Below, in pieces: positions 19,308 to 27,703 of a DNA stretch of 64,000 nucleotides. Position numbers and translations under genes: made by a program. Numbering within the stretch: position 1 is the stretch's first letter; every line of letters begins with the position of its first letter. The DNA is from Thermosphaera aggregans. GTDB lineage: Archaea; Thermoproteota; Thermoprotei_A; Sulfolobales; Desulfurococcaceae. The DNA lies in assembly GCF_014962245.1 (NCBI RefSeq), contig NZ_CP063144.1, positions 52,582-116,581 of the forward strand, in the 5' to 3' direction. Below the pieces are notes generated by a model. The model worked only from the letters and a program-made list of their open reading frames with translations, was not told the origin of the DNA and made no database searches.

Positions 19308-19725
19308 AACTGTTGTCGAAAAGTTTAAGATCGTCGTAGCCTCGGGCAAGAGGAAGACAAGCATTGCTAAAGCAGTCGTTAAGCCAGGAATTGGGAGGGT
19401 TTGGATTAACGGAATACCCCTCGAGGTATTCCCAGTGGAACTGGCAAGGGTTAAGATGATGGAGCCTTTAATGCTCGTCGGCGACTTGTGGAGGAAGGTT
19501 GACATTAGAGTAGAGGTGAGAGGAGGCGGCGTCATGAGCCAGGCTGAGGCTGCCAGGACAGCTATAGCGAGAGGCCTGCTAGAGTATGTTGACAATGATG
19601 AAGAGGTTAAGAAAATATTCACCGAGTACGACAGGCACATGTTGAGCGGCGACCCCAGGAGGACCGAGTCGGAGAAGTGGGGTAGATACAGCGCTAGGAG
19701 GAGATGGCAGAAGAGCTACAGGTAG
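19300..19725 (+). CDS. rps9: Ribosomal protein S9 (uS9)
   Basis: Small-subunit protein of 141 residues whose C-terminal tail reaches the P-site tRNA. ASGKRKTSIAKAVVKPG (about 14-30) and GGGVMSQAEAARTAIARGL (about 73-91) match the family. The basic tail ends SARRRWQKSYR, with the universally conserved final Lys/Tyr/Arg pattern. Confidence 0.97.
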   Translation: MSETVVEKFKIVVASGKRKTSIAKAVVKPGIGRVWINGIPLEVFPVELARVKMMEPLMLVGDLWRKVDIRVEVRGGGVMSQAEAARTAIARGLLEYVDNDEEVKKIFTEYDRHMLSGDPRRTESEKWGRYSARRRWQKSYR

Positions 19726-19734
19726 GTGTGCAGC

Positions 19735-19935
19735 ATGCTTTTCCCTGTTAGATGCTTCACGTGCGGCGCCCCCATAGGCCACTTATGGGAGGAGTATGAG
19801 AAGAGGGTTAAGGCAGGCGAGGAGCCGGGTAAGGTTTTAGATGATCTAGGCGTTAAAAGATATTGTTGCAGGAGAATGTTTTTATCATACGTGGATGTTT
19901 CAAAAGAGGTTTTACAGTTCCCCAAGATATCGTGA
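19735..19935 (+). CDS. rpoN: DNA-directed RNA polymerase subunit N (Rpo10)
   Basis: Small zinc-binding polymerase subunit of 66 residues, homologous to RPB10. The zinc ligands are CFTCG near the N-terminus (residues 7 and 10) and the adjacent cysteines of RYCCRRM (about 43-47). A GTG at 19726 would add three residues; the ATG at 19735 matches the usual [11 protein letters not shown] beginning. The gene that most often follows in Crenarchaeota, rpoK, is absent and rps2 comes next. Confidence 0.96.
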   Translation: MLFPVRCFTCGAPIGHLWEEYEKRVKAGEEPGKVLDDLGVKRYCCRRMFLSYVDVSKEVLQFPKIS

Positions 19936-19945
19936 GGTGAGAAGC

Positions 19946-20608
19946 ATGTTCGAGAGCGAGGATATAAGCGGTCTGGGCGAGCAGCCCGTTACCCCGAGGC
20001 CGGGAGAGAAGGTTATAGAGCTACTGGTTCCAGTGGACAAGTACTTGTCAGCCGGTGTTCACATAGGCACGCACATATGCACGAAGTTCATGGAGCCCTT
20101 CGTGTACAGGGTTAGGAGCGATGGCCTATACATTCTCGACGTGAGAAAGATAGATGACAGGTTGAGAATAGCTGGCAAGTTCCTAGCGAGGTACGAGCCT
20201 GCAAAGATAGCTGTGGTATCTGTTAGACAGTATGGTAAGAAGCCTGTGAACAAGATGTGCCAGTACATCGGCTGTAAAACATTCACTGGGAGATTCCTCC
20301 CCGGAACCTTCACAAACCCAAGCCTTAAATGGTACTACGAGCCCGACATAGTCTTGCTGACGGATCCGAGGGCTGACGCGCAGGCTTTGAAAGAGGCTGC
20401 TGAAATAGGCATACCAATAGTATCGTTCGCCGACACGGATAACAAGACCGATTTCATAGACCTCATAATCCCAGGGAACAACAAGGGGAGGAAGAGCCTG
20501 GCCCTGCTGTACTGGATACTGACGAGGCAGGTTCTCAGGGAGCGTGGAGCCCTGCCGCCGAACGGGGAGCTCCCTGAGCAGCCCACAGAGTTCGAGGCCG
20601 AGGTCTAG
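19946..20608 (+). CDS. rps2: Ribosomal protein S2 (uS2)
   Basis: Small-subunit protein of 220 residues. [18 protein letters not shown] (about 28-45) and the archaeal/eukaryotic SA-type motif [20 protein letters not shown] (read as PGTFTNP and [10 protein letters not shown]) are present. The ATG at 19946 is taken because GGTGAG precedes it; longer frames would overlap rpoN. The C-terminus is acidic, as in archaeal homologues. Confidence 0.96.
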   Translation: MFESEDISGLGEQPVTPRPGEKVIELLVPVDKYLSAGVHIGTHICTKFMEPFVYRVRSDGLYILDVRKIDDRLRIAGKFLARYEPAKIAVVSVRQYGKKPVNKMCQYIGCKTFTGRFLPGTFTNPSLKWYYEPDIVLLTDPRADAQALKEAAEIGIPIVSFADTDNKTDFIDLIIPGNNKGRKSLALLYWILTRQVLRERGALPPNGELPEQPTEFEAEV

Positions 20609-20618
20609 GGGTGAAGTA

Positions 20619-21482
20619 TTGAAGAAGAGGCACCCGGCTGTAGCAGGTTATTTTTACCCTGATAGCAAGCGCGAGCTCGAAGCCATTATCAAATGGTCTT
20701 TCACCCATAAAATAGGTCCTGGGAAACTGCCTGAGACCTCGCCTTCTAGAAGGGTGGAGACAGTAGGCTACGTCGCGCCTCACGCAGGCTATGTTTACAG
20801 CGGCCCCGTCGCAGCCCACACCTACTATCAAATGGCTCTTGACGGCGTCCCTGAGACAGTTGTAGTAATAGGTACGAATCACACGGGTTATGGAGCTCTG
20901 GTCTCAGTATACCCTGGCGGCATGTGGGAAACACCGCTGGGTCTACTCGAAGTAGACTCCGAGCTTGCGAAAACCCTTGCGGATAAAAGCAGCATAGCAG
21001 AGCTTGACGAGTACGCACATCTCGAGGAACACTCTGTTGAGGTGCAGCTCCCGTTCATCCAGTATATTTACGGGGACAGGGTTAGAATACTCCCCGTGGT
21101 CATGAGGCTGCATACCCCTGATGTTGCAAGAGACGTTGCTAAATCACTCCTTGAAGCAGCATCCTCGTTGAAGAGGGATATAATCATTGTTGCGAGTAGT
21201 GATTTCAACCATTACGACCCCCACGATGTAACGGTGAGGAAGGATAAGGAGGCAATATCCATGATACTCAGGCTTGATTCAGCAGGCTTCTACAACACGT
21301 TGCTCAGGGAGGACGTGTCGGTGTGCGGTCCTGGCGGCATCATGGTTTTAATAGAGTACGCCAAGCTCAAGGGGGGAGCAGGCGCGAGGGCTGAGTTGTT
21401 GAAATATGCGACGAGCGGGGACGTGTCAGGCGATAAATCACACGTTGTCGGGTACGCGTCTATAAGGTTTTCAACACAGTAG
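20619..21482 (+). CDS. MEMO1 family protein
   Basis: A 287-residue protein of the MEMO1 family, related in fold to class III nonheme-iron dioxygenases. Human MEMO acts in cell migration and copper handling, but the archaeal role is unknown. Family features are RHPAVAGYFYP at the N-terminus, YVAPHAGYVYSGPVAAH (about 48-64), IGTNHTGYG (about 86-94), the EEHSVEVQLPF segment, and SSDFNHYDPH (about 193-202). The TTG start at 20619 follows AGGGGTG at 20607-20613. The MEMO gene after rps2 is a conserved archaeal arrangement. Confidence 0.93.
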   Translation: MKKRHPAVAGYFYPDSKRELEAIIKWSFTHKIGPGKLPETSPSRRVETVGYVAPHAGYVYSGPVAAHTYYQMALDGVPETVVVIGTNHTGYGALVSVYPGGMWETPLGLLEVDSELAKTLADKSSIAELDEYAHLEEHSVEVQLPFIQYIYGDRVRILPVVMRLHTPDVARDVAKSLLEAASSLKRDIIIVASSDFNHYDPHDVTVRKDKEAISMILRLDSAGFYNTLLREDVSVCGPGGIMVLIEYAKLKGGAGARAELLKYATSGDVSGDKSHVVGYASIRFSTQ

Positions 21483-21568
21483 TTTGAAACCCGTAATCCC
21501 CCGATCAATTATCTGGCTAGTTTTATATTGTCTGTTTAGCTAATTCTTCATGTTAAAGGTGTAGACTG

Positions 21569-22681
21569 TTGAGCGATATTTACTGGAGGAAGATACAGCA
21601 TTTGGAAATAGTTGTAAACCGCGACGTCGACTTCAAGGACAGGTGTGAGGAATACTTCAAAGACATAATCCTGATCCACCAGGCAATTCCTGGTTTCCGG
21701 AGAGAAGGTGTTGACACGTCCACGAGGTTCCTAGGCTACGAGCTTAAAGCACCCGTCATGATAACCGGGATAACCGGAGGGGCTCGCGAAACCCTTGACA
21801 TTAACAGGAGGCTTGCTCAAATAGCTAGTCAACACGGGATAGCATTAGGGCTTGGAAGCCAGAGGCCAATCCTAACCAGCAATTTCAACAGTGAAGTGGT
21901 TGAAACCTACAGGGTTGCACGGGATGCCGCTCCCAATATCCCGTTGATAGGGAACATAGGTTTCAACACTCTTAAAACACTCGGGGTTCAGGAGGTTAAA
22001 CAGCTTGTCGATGCTGTGAAAGCCGATGCGCTCGCCGTACACTTAAACCCAGCCCAGGAGGCCATACAGCCGGAGGGGGATACTGATTTCTCGCTTGAAG
22101 CACTCAGCGTTCTGAGAGAGGTTGTGAAGGAGGTTGGCGTCCCTGTTTTGATCAAGGAGGTTGGGAACGGTCTCTCATACGAGGTTGTCAGGAAGATCAC
22201 CGCTGACACAGGGGTTAGAGTATTCGATGTTGCCGGGGCCTGCGGGACCAGTTGGGTGAAGGTTGAAATGTACAGGACCGCTGACGATGTTAGAAAACAT
22301 GTTGCGCAGCTGATAGGGGAATGGGGTATTCCCACGCCGCTCTCCGTTATCGAGACGCGGCTGGCAAGCCCGGATTCAACAATTATTGCCTCGGGAGGGG
22401 TTTGGGATGGTTTAAGAGCTGTCAAATCCCTGGCGATCGGCGCGGACATGGCCGGGTTTGCGAAGCCTGTTTTAACAAGGCTTTTGAAGGAAGGGTTTGA
22501 ATCAGCCTCAAGGTTTGTTACCGAGTACGTTGAATCAATGAAAACAATAATGTTCCTGGTAGGTGCTGAGAAACTAAGCGATCTAAGGAGAATACCCGTG
22601 GTTGTTGGGCCGGCTTTAAGAAACTACGTGTCCTCGCGGGGCTTCAGCCTCGACAAGTACTTGGAGATGCTTAGGAAATGA
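21569..22681 (+). CDS. fni: Type II isopentenyl-diphosphate delta-isomerase
   Basis: FMN- and NADPH-dependent enzyme that interconverts isopentenyl and dimethylallyl diphosphate, the building blocks of archaeal membrane lipids; 370 residues. Signature stretches are MITGITGGARET (about 63-74), LGSQRP (about 98-103), VHLNPAQEAIQPEGD (about 157-171), LIKEVGNGLS (about 194-203) and the late phosphate loop IIASGGV. The TTG start follows AAGGTG at 21555-21560. Mevalonate kinase and isopentenyl phosphate kinase, common neighbours elsewhere, are not here. Confidence 0.96.
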   Translation: MSDIYWRKIQHLEIVVNRDVDFKDRCEEYFKDIILIHQAIPGFRREGVDTSTRFLGYELKAPVMITGITGGARETLDINRRLAQIASQHGIALGLGSQRPILTSNFNSEVVETYRVARDAAPNIPLIGNIGFNTLKTLGVQEVKQLVDAVKADALAVHLNPAQEAIQPEGDTDFSLEALSVLREVVKEVGVPVLIKEVGNGLSYEVVRKITADTGVRVFDVAGACGTSWVKVEMYRTADDVRKHVAQLIGEWGIPTPLSVIETRLASPDSTIIASGGVWDGLRAVKSLAIGADMAGFAKPVLTRLLKEGFESASRFVTEYVESMKTIMFLVGAEKLSDLRRIPVVVGPALRNYVSSRGFSLDKYLEMLRK

Positions 22682-23187
22682 GCAACTACTTCTTTCCCGA
22701 GGCTTATGTTGAAAACGGTGTTGAATCAGGGAAGAAAATATGCTTCAAAGGCGGCAATGTATACGTCGCTCTTGCAAGAGATGCTGTGCCAGGTGAGTGC
22801 GTCAAAGTATTTGTGAACACGCCGTTCGAGAAGCTTTTAGAGTACATGGACTTGGAGAAGCCCTGCTTCCTAAGAGATGTAATAGTAGTATACAAGGAGG
22901 AGGAAGGCGGCTACAAGGGCATCCTGGTTGAGAATGGGGAGAAGCTGTACCTGCTTGAAGCCTCAGGCTCAACAATAGCTATCTCGAAGAGAGAGGGGGA
23001 GGTTGTAGAGCCCCATGAGAAAATAGGATACATCATCACCAATAAGAGAGAGGTCAGGGTGATCAAGGCTCCGTTGAAAGGTATATTACTAGCTGTTATA
23101 GATTTAACCTGGGAGAAGCCTGAAAAAGTCATAATGGTGTTTACCGGTGAGCGGCCAAGAGAAGTCTTTATTGGAAAAAGTGCGTGA
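22678..23187 (+). CDS. DUF2118 family protein
   Basis: A 169-residue crenarchaeal protein of the DUF2118 family, without known function. The C-terminal half (VEPHEKIGYIITNKREVR, about 105-122, then APLKGILLAVID) looks like a barrel-sandwich, biotinyl/lipoyl-like fold, but no Met-Lys-Met biotin site or lipoyl-lysine loop is visible. It overlaps fni by four bases and gltX by 41, so it belongs to that operon. Confidence 0.75.
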   Translation: MSNYFFPEAYVENGVESGKKICFKGGNVYVALARDAVPGECVKVFVNTPFEKLLEYMDLEKPCFLRDVIVVYKEEEGGYKGILVENGEKLYLLEASGSTIAISKREGEVVEPHEKIGYIITNKREVRVIKAPLKGILLAVIDLTWEKPEKVIMVFTGERPREVFIGKSA

Positions 23188-24907
23188 AACTGGGTTTAAG
23201 CACGCCCTGTTGAACGCTGTGAAGTATAATGGCAAAGCCGATTTGAAAGCCGTTACCTCCAAGATAATCGGGGAGCTCCCTGAGATCAGAAGCGTCCTGC
23301 GAGAATACATTGACGTTATAAGAAGCATTGTCGAGGAAGTGAACAAGCTACCGCTTGAGAAGCAGCGTGAAATAGTGAGGAGTAATTGGCCAGAGCTACT
23401 GGAAGAGAAGAAGGAGGTCAGGGAGAAGGAGCTTCCCCCGCTGCCAAACGCTGTTGAAGGAGCCGTTGTAACAAGGTTTGCCCCCAACCCGGACTACACT
23501 ATACACCTGGGTAATGCAAGGCCTGCACTGCTAAGCTACTGGTATGCATCAATGTACAAGGGAAGGATGGTTTTAAGGTTTGAAGACACTGACCCCCGGA
23601 CCAAGTCCCCCTACCCGGAGGCTTATCAGATGATAAAACAGGACTTGGAGTGGCTTGGGGTTAAGTGGAGCGAGGAGTATGTTCAAAGCTTGAGAATACC
23701 CTTGTTCTACGAGGTGGCTAAGAAGCTGATAGAGAAGGGCGGGGCTTACGTTGACAAGTGCGGCGAGAAAGAGTTTAAAGCATGGAGGAAGGAAGGGAAG
23801 GCGTGTCCCCACAGGGATCTCCCCGTTGAGGCTCAGCTTGAAGAGTTCGACAAGATGCTCTCGGGGCACTACGGGGAGGGAGAGGCTGTAGTCAGAGTTA
23901 AAACCGATCTCCAACACCCAGACCCCAGTGTGAGGGATTGGGTTGCGTTCAGGATTATAGACACGTCTAAAACACCCCATCCTGTCGTAGGTGAAAGATA
24001 TATCGTATGGCCTACCTACAACTTCGCCGCAGGCGTTGACGACCACTTGATGGGCGTGACCCATATTCTAAGGGCTAAGGAGCATGTTTCAAACACTGTT
24101 AAGCAGAAATACCTGTACGACCACATGGGTTGGAAATACCCTGAGACAATCCACTTCGGCAGGCTATCCCTTGAAGGAGTCATCCTGAGCAAGTCGAAGA
24201 TGAGGAAGATGATTAAGGAATCCGGTGTCGAAGCATACTCGGACCCGAGGCTTGGAACGCTTTCAGGGTTGAGGAGGAGGGGTATTACAAGGGAGTGTTT
24301 GTGGAGGATCATCAAGGATGTCGGGATCAAGCCTGTTGACGCTAAAATAAGCTATGCAAACCTCTCCGCGATCAACAGGGTTATCGTTGACCCTGTTGCA
24401 AACCGTTACATGGCTGTTGAAGACCCTGTCCAGGTAATCCTGGAGGATGTTCCCGAGGATATTGAAGCCAGCATACCGGTCCACCCGTCAAGGAAAACCT
24501 ACTACACATACAGGCTCGGCAGGGAGGCAGTGGTTTACGTGTCTTCCAAGGACCTCCCTGGGAGTGGGAACGGGTTGTTCAGGCTGATGGGGGTTGGCAA
24601 CTTCCAGGTCACAGGAGCATCCCTGGTGAATGGGAAGCCAGTTGTCACCGCCAGGCTGCACAGCAGGGATCAGGAGGAGGCTAGGAAGCACGGCCTCCAA
24701 ATCATTCAGTGGGTTAAAGACGATGAGAAGATCCCGCTGGAGCTCTTAATCCCCGAGGGGATGAGGCTTGTCAGAAAAACCTTGCTGGCGGAGAAGAGGA
24801 TTCTAGGGGAGAAGGAAGGCTCTGTAATCCAGTTGTACAGGATAGGTTTCGCGCGGATTGAGAGGATCTGGGAGGAGTCAGCGGTCGCGATCTACGCTCA
24901 CGACTAG
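23147..24907 (+). CDS. gltX: Glutamyl-tRNA synthetase (archaeal type)
   Basis: Class I synthetase charging glutamate onto tRNA, 586 residues. It has the archaeal N-terminal extension before the catalytic core. The HIGH-like motif HLGNAR lies near 120, FEDTDPR near 145, and the KMSKS-like LSKSKMRK near 345, followed by the beta-barrel anticodon-binding domain of the archaeal/eukaryotic type. It is probably non-discriminating, with Gln-tRNA made by an amidotransferase elsewhere; that is an inference from the lineage. The GTG start overlaps DUF2118 by 41 bases. Confidence 0.96.
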   Translation: MSGQEKSLLEKVRETGFKHALLNAVKYNGKADLKAVTSKIIGELPEIRSVLREYIDVIRSIVEEVNKLPLEKQREIVRSNWPELLEEKKEVREKELPPLPNAVEGAVVTRFAPNPDYTIHLGNARPALLSYWYASMYKGRMVLRFEDTDPRTKSPYPEAYQMIKQDLEWLGVKWSEEYVQSLRIPLFYEVAKKLIEKGGAYVDKCGEKEFKAWRKEGKACPHRDLPVEAQLEEFDKMLSGHYGEGEAVVRVKTDLQHPDPSVRDWVAFRIIDTSKTPHPVVGERYIVWPTYNFAAGVDDHLMGVTHILRAKEHVSNTVKQKYLYDHMGWKYPETIHFGRLSLEGVILSKSKMRKMIKESGVEAYSDPRLGTLSGLRRRGITRECLWRIIKDVGIKPVDAKISYANLSAINRVIVDPVANRYMAVEDPVQVILEDVPEDIEASIPVHPSRKTYYTYRLGREAVVYVSSKDLPGSGNGLFRLMGVGNFQVTGASLVNGKPVVTARLHSRDQEEARKHGLQIIQWVKDDEKIPLELLIPEGMRLVRKTLLAEKRILGEKEGSVIQLYRIGFARIERIWEESAVAIYAHD

Positions 24908-24933
24908 TTTCTCTTCCTCACACATACTCCACA

Positions 24934-24944
24934 ATATTTATAAG
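24934..24944 (+). promoter_or_regulatory. TATA box for rpl7ae
   Basis: ATATTTATAAG, followed by a predicted transcript start near 24966 and a strong GGAGGAGGA ribosome-binding site at 24984-24992 before the rpl7ae ATG. This is one of the clearest promoters in the window. Confidence 0.7.
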
Positions 24945-24998
24945 ACACGATAGTGTTAAACCCCTAGTATGGACGACCAATAGGGAGGAGGATGAAGT

Positions 24999-25382
24999 AT
25001 GCCTAAACCATTCTATGTGAAGTTCGAGGTACCGCCTGAGCTGGCTGAAAAAGTCTACGAGACCGTGAAAAAAGTCAGGGAAACCGGCGGCAAGATCAAG
25101 AAGGGAACTAATGAGACCACGAAGGCTGTCGAGAGAGGGCAGGCAAGGCTTGTAGTGATAGCAGAGGATGTTGACCCACCGGAGATTGTTGCCCACTTAC
25201 CACTACTCTGTGATGAGAAGAAAATACCCTACGTCTACGTTCCAAGCAAGCAGAAGCTTGGCGAGGCAGCAGGTATTGAAGTAGCGGCTTCAAGCGCTGC
25301 GATCGTGGATGCTGGCGAAGCCAAGTCCATGGTTGAAGAAATAGTTAAGGCTGTGCAGGAGCTCAGGGCTAAGAGCGGTTGA
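24999..25382 (+). CDS. rpl7ae: Ribosomal protein L7Ae (eL8)
   Basis: A 127-residue kink-turn RNA-binding protein. In archaea it works in the ribosome, box C/D and H/ACA guide RNPs, and RNase P. The RNA-contacting [19 protein letters not shown] (about 36-54) and the loop [15 protein letters not shown] (read as [15 protein letters not shown]) are intact. It has its own strong promoter, consistent with high expression, and is followed by the oppositely oriented rps28e. Confidence 0.97.
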   Translation: MPKPFYVKFEVPPELAEKVYETVKKVRETGGKIKKGTNETTKAVERGQARLVVIAEDVDPPEIVAHLPLLCDEKKIPYVYVPSKQKLGEAAGIEVAASSAAIVDAGEAKSMVEEIVKAVQELRAKSG

Positions 25383-25428
25383 GAATAGAGGATTATTTTT
25401 CTTTTTTCCTTTAAAACAATATTCTTCA

Positions 25429-25707
25429 CTAACGTTTCGTTGAAAGCTTCCTAGCCTCTCTCTCAGTCTCTCTGAGAATAACAATATCCCCTATCCTGAC
25501 AGGCCCCTTCACGTTCCTAGTGATAATCCTGCCCTTATCCCTTCCCTCTAGAACCCTAACCCTAACCTGGATTATCTCGCCGGAAACGCCGGTTCTACCT
25601 ATTATTTGAATAACCTCCGCCGGGAAGCCCAGCTCGTCAACTATATTGATCTTCGGCGGCTCCACAACTATTCTCTCCGAACCCTGCTCACTGCTCAAAT
25701 CATTCAC
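25429..25707 (-). CDS. rps28e: Ribosomal protein S28e (eS28)
   Basis: A 92-residue small-subunit OB-fold protein. The signature is [20 protein letters not shown] (about 37-56), with [23 protein letters not shown] following in two parts. Here it lies on the strand opposite to rpl7ae and rpl24e. In most archaea the order L7Ae-S28e-L24e is on one strand, so this segment was inverted locally. The N-terminus is about 20 residues longer than in typical homologues of 70 residues. A TATA-like CTTATAAGG lies at 25736-25745. Confidence 0.95.
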   Translation of the reverse strand: MNDLSSEQGSERIVVEPPKINIVDELGFPAEVIQIIGRTGVSGEIIQVRVRVLEGRDKGRIITRNVKGPVRIGDIVILRETEREARKLSTKR

Positions 25708-25735
25708 CTATTTCCCTATACACATGTTATTTATC

Positions 25736-25766
25736 CTTATAAGTGTTGCCTGGGAAAATTTAAAAA
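25736..25766. promoter_or_regulatory. Divergent promoters for rps28e and rpl24e
   Basis: Two TATA-like boxes lie back to back. CTTATAAGG (25736-25745 region) reads leftward to rps28e, with a transcript start expected near 25714. GAAAATTTAAAAACC (25752-25766) reads rightward to rpl24e, with a start near 25788. Confidence 0.55.
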
Positions 25767-25818
25767 CCTTGTTAACACATTAACGAGAGTTAGCGAGTGC
25801 TTCAGCACGGTGGAGAAT

Positions 25819-26004
25819 ATGGCAAGGCTTGCTAAATGCGTGTTTTGCGGGAGCGATCTCGAACCGGGGACAGGGTTGATGTATGTTTTAAACAATGGGA
25901 CAATAATGTGGTTTTGCAGCAGGAAGTGCTTCAAGAACTACAATATGAAGAGGGATCCGAGAAAGCTTAAGTGGACCCTGAAGTACGGGTCTAAGACAAG
26001 GTAG
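25819..26004 (+). CDS. rpl24e: Ribosomal protein L24e (eL24)
   Basis: A 61-residue zinc-finger protein of the large subunit. The four ligands are in CVFCG (residues 7 and 10) and CSRKC (about 34 and 38), with the conserved GTGLMYV between them and KWTLKYG near the end. The ATG at 25819 follows GGTGGAG at 25809-25815. A nucleoside diphosphate kinase, which often follows in archaea, is absent here. Confidence 0.95.
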   Translation: MARLAKCVFCGSDLEPGTGLMYVLNNGTIMWFCSRKCFKNYNMKRDPRKLKWTLKYGSKTR

Positions 26005-26075
26005 GGTTTCAGGCACTGCTAAACCTACTGGTAAAGCATATTAATTAGTCCTTTCATCCCATTCTCGGTGTCTGC

Positions 26076-27056
26076 TTGGGTAGGCGTGAGCTCATAGCAT
26101 CTTTAGCGTTCTCAATAACTTTCTCGATAGCACTGGCTTACGCGTCCATAGAGGTTATCAGGATTGTTAACTTATGGATGCTGGGGTTCATCCCGGACTG
26201 CGTTCTCCTGTCAGACTTCCCAAGGTGTCAGGAGCTAGAAGCGTTGTTTAGACTAGTGGGATATGCAGGGCTGGCGGCAATCCTATTGGTAACGGTTGCT
26301 GGATTCCTGTTGAAGAAGACTAGGCTAGCCCTCCTGGGCTCGCTAGCCATTTACCTTCCAACCATAGGGTACTTCGCCTTCACCATGTTCTTCCTAGCTG
26401 GGGTAGGGGTCTTGAGACTCCTCTGGCTTCCATTCACGGATTCCGATGTTTTCGTAAGGATTGGCTTAATAACATTCCTCCCAGCATGGTTTGTTAACAC
26501 TGCAGTCACCTGGGCTGTGAAACTAGCGGCGCCAGGGTTTACCGGGGATTTCTCAGCACCGGTGGGGTTCGTCTTCATGATTACCGGGCTGGCATTGTTC
26601 ATCCTAGCCACTTTCACATGGGTTAGCGATAGGTTGAGAGGAAAGGTTTTGAGCACGGAGGGGGTTTACAAGTTCTCTAGACACCCGATGTACCTGGGAT
26701 TCATAATATGGAGTTACGGGCTCCTATACCTTGCCAGCACGGTTGAGGGAGGTAGAGGCTGGTCTCCTCCTGCGCCGGGACTGCCGTGGCTACTCTCCGC
26801 GGTAATCATTATCGGGGCAGCATTGCTCGAAGAGGCTGAGCTGAGGAGCAAGGTCGGAGAGTATGTTAAGTACGCTGAGCACACTCCATTCATGATCCCA
26901 TTGCCCAGGAGGCTGGGTAAAGCCATCACTTACCCTGTTAGAAAGCTAATAGGTAAGGATTTGCCGGATACTAGGAGGGAAGTATTAACCGCCATGTTGG
27001 TTTACCTAGCGTTAACCTCGCTAATCTCTCTCGCTGTTTCCTACTTCATTATTTAG
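26076..27056 (+). CDS. Isoprenylcysteine carboxyl methyltransferase-like membrane protein
   Basis: A polytopic membrane protein of 326 residues with about seven hydrophobic segments. The C-terminal part carries the ICMT/PEMT methyltransferase signature: SRHPMYLGF (about 201-209), then after two more membrane spans the acidic EEAELRSKVGEYVKYAEHTP (about 251-270), which binds S-adenosylmethionine in this family. The substrate is unknown; a membrane lipid or prenylated molecule is likely. A TTG start at 26076 is assumed. The last hydrophobic segment lies at the very C-terminus. Confidence 0.75.
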   Translation: MGRRELIASLAFSITFSIALAYASIEVIRIVNLWMLGFIPDCVLLSDFPRCQELEALFRLVGYAGLAAILLVTVAGFLLKKTRLALLGSLAIYLPTIGYFAFTMFFLAGVGVLRLLWLPFTDSDVFVRIGLITFLPAWFVNTAVTWAVKLAAPGFTGDFSAPVGFVFMITGLALFILATFTWVSDRLRGKVLSTEGVYKFSRHPMYLGFIIWSYGLLYLASTVEGGRGWSPPAPGLPWLLSAVIIIGAALLEEAELRSKVGEYVKYAEHTPFMIPLPRRLGKAITYPVRKLIGKDLPDTRREVLTAMLVYLALTSLISLAVSYFII

Positions 27057-27175
27057 CATTCTACCTCTGCAGGCATGGGCTAAACGCTTTTTTTACCCAA
27101 TAATCCCTCCTCGATTTAGGGCGGGAAAGGTTTGAGGAAGAATTGTGAAAAAACTCTGAATTCGCTAGTCAACCA

Positions 27176-27616
27176 CTACTCTTCATACTTCTTTATCAGG
27201 GATGAAAGCAGTTCGTGATGGATCCGCTCGTTTTCAGCTAAAGCTTCCGCTAACTGCTTCAACACAGGGTACTTTAACGACTCAGCAAGTTGCTTGTATG
27301 TAGCGATCATGTCGCTCTCTATGATTAAGTGTTCTTTCAAAAGCTTCACTATCAAGGCTTTCTCAACCGCGGAAGGCTTAACCTGTTCCAGCTCCTTCAT
27401 TACCTGGCTCTCCTTTTCCAGGGCTTCCTCGTAAGCTTTAAGCATTCCCTTCATTAACTCTTTGTGGATCAGGGTTTCAACAGCTATCTTCTTAATAACC
27501 TCCTCAAGGTCTCTTACCTCAATGCCTCTCAGCCTTAGAATACCTATTGAATGGAAGTAAGATGCTGTAGCCTTTTCCTCAACGTCTAAAGCTTTCTTAA
27601 TCAACTCATAGGACAT
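27176..27616 (-). CDS. Ferritin-like (rubrerythrin-type) four-helix protein
   Basis: An all-helical protein of 146 residues. Four helices carry the spacing of a diiron ferritin-like site: EEKATASYFH (about 12-21), ETLIHKELMKG (about 47-57), EHLIIESDMIATYK (about 97-110) and ENERIHHELL (about 131-140). Glu and His residues that could bind two metals are thus present. No rubredoxin domain follows. The probable role is in metal storage or oxidative-stress defence, but this is inferred from the helix pattern alone. Confidence 0.65.
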   Translation of the reverse strand: MSYELIKKALDVEEKATASYFHSIGILRLRGIEVRDLEEVIKKIAVETLIHKELMKGMLKAYEEALEKESQVMKELEQVKPSAVEKALIVKLLKEHLIIESDMIATYKQLAESLKYPVLKQLAEALAENERIHHELLSSLIKKYEE

Positions 27617-27703
27617 GCTAATACACCATGTAATTATTTTGCTGGAAAGTTAATAAATATCTAGTCAGGGTTGATTTCCCAAACTAGAAGCGTGCTGGGA
27701 GAA

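Noticed and set aside
22678-23187. Biotin- or lipoyl-carrier function for the DUF2118 protein
   Set aside because: The fold pattern is suggestive, but no Met-Lys-Met or lipoyl-lysine hairpin is visible.
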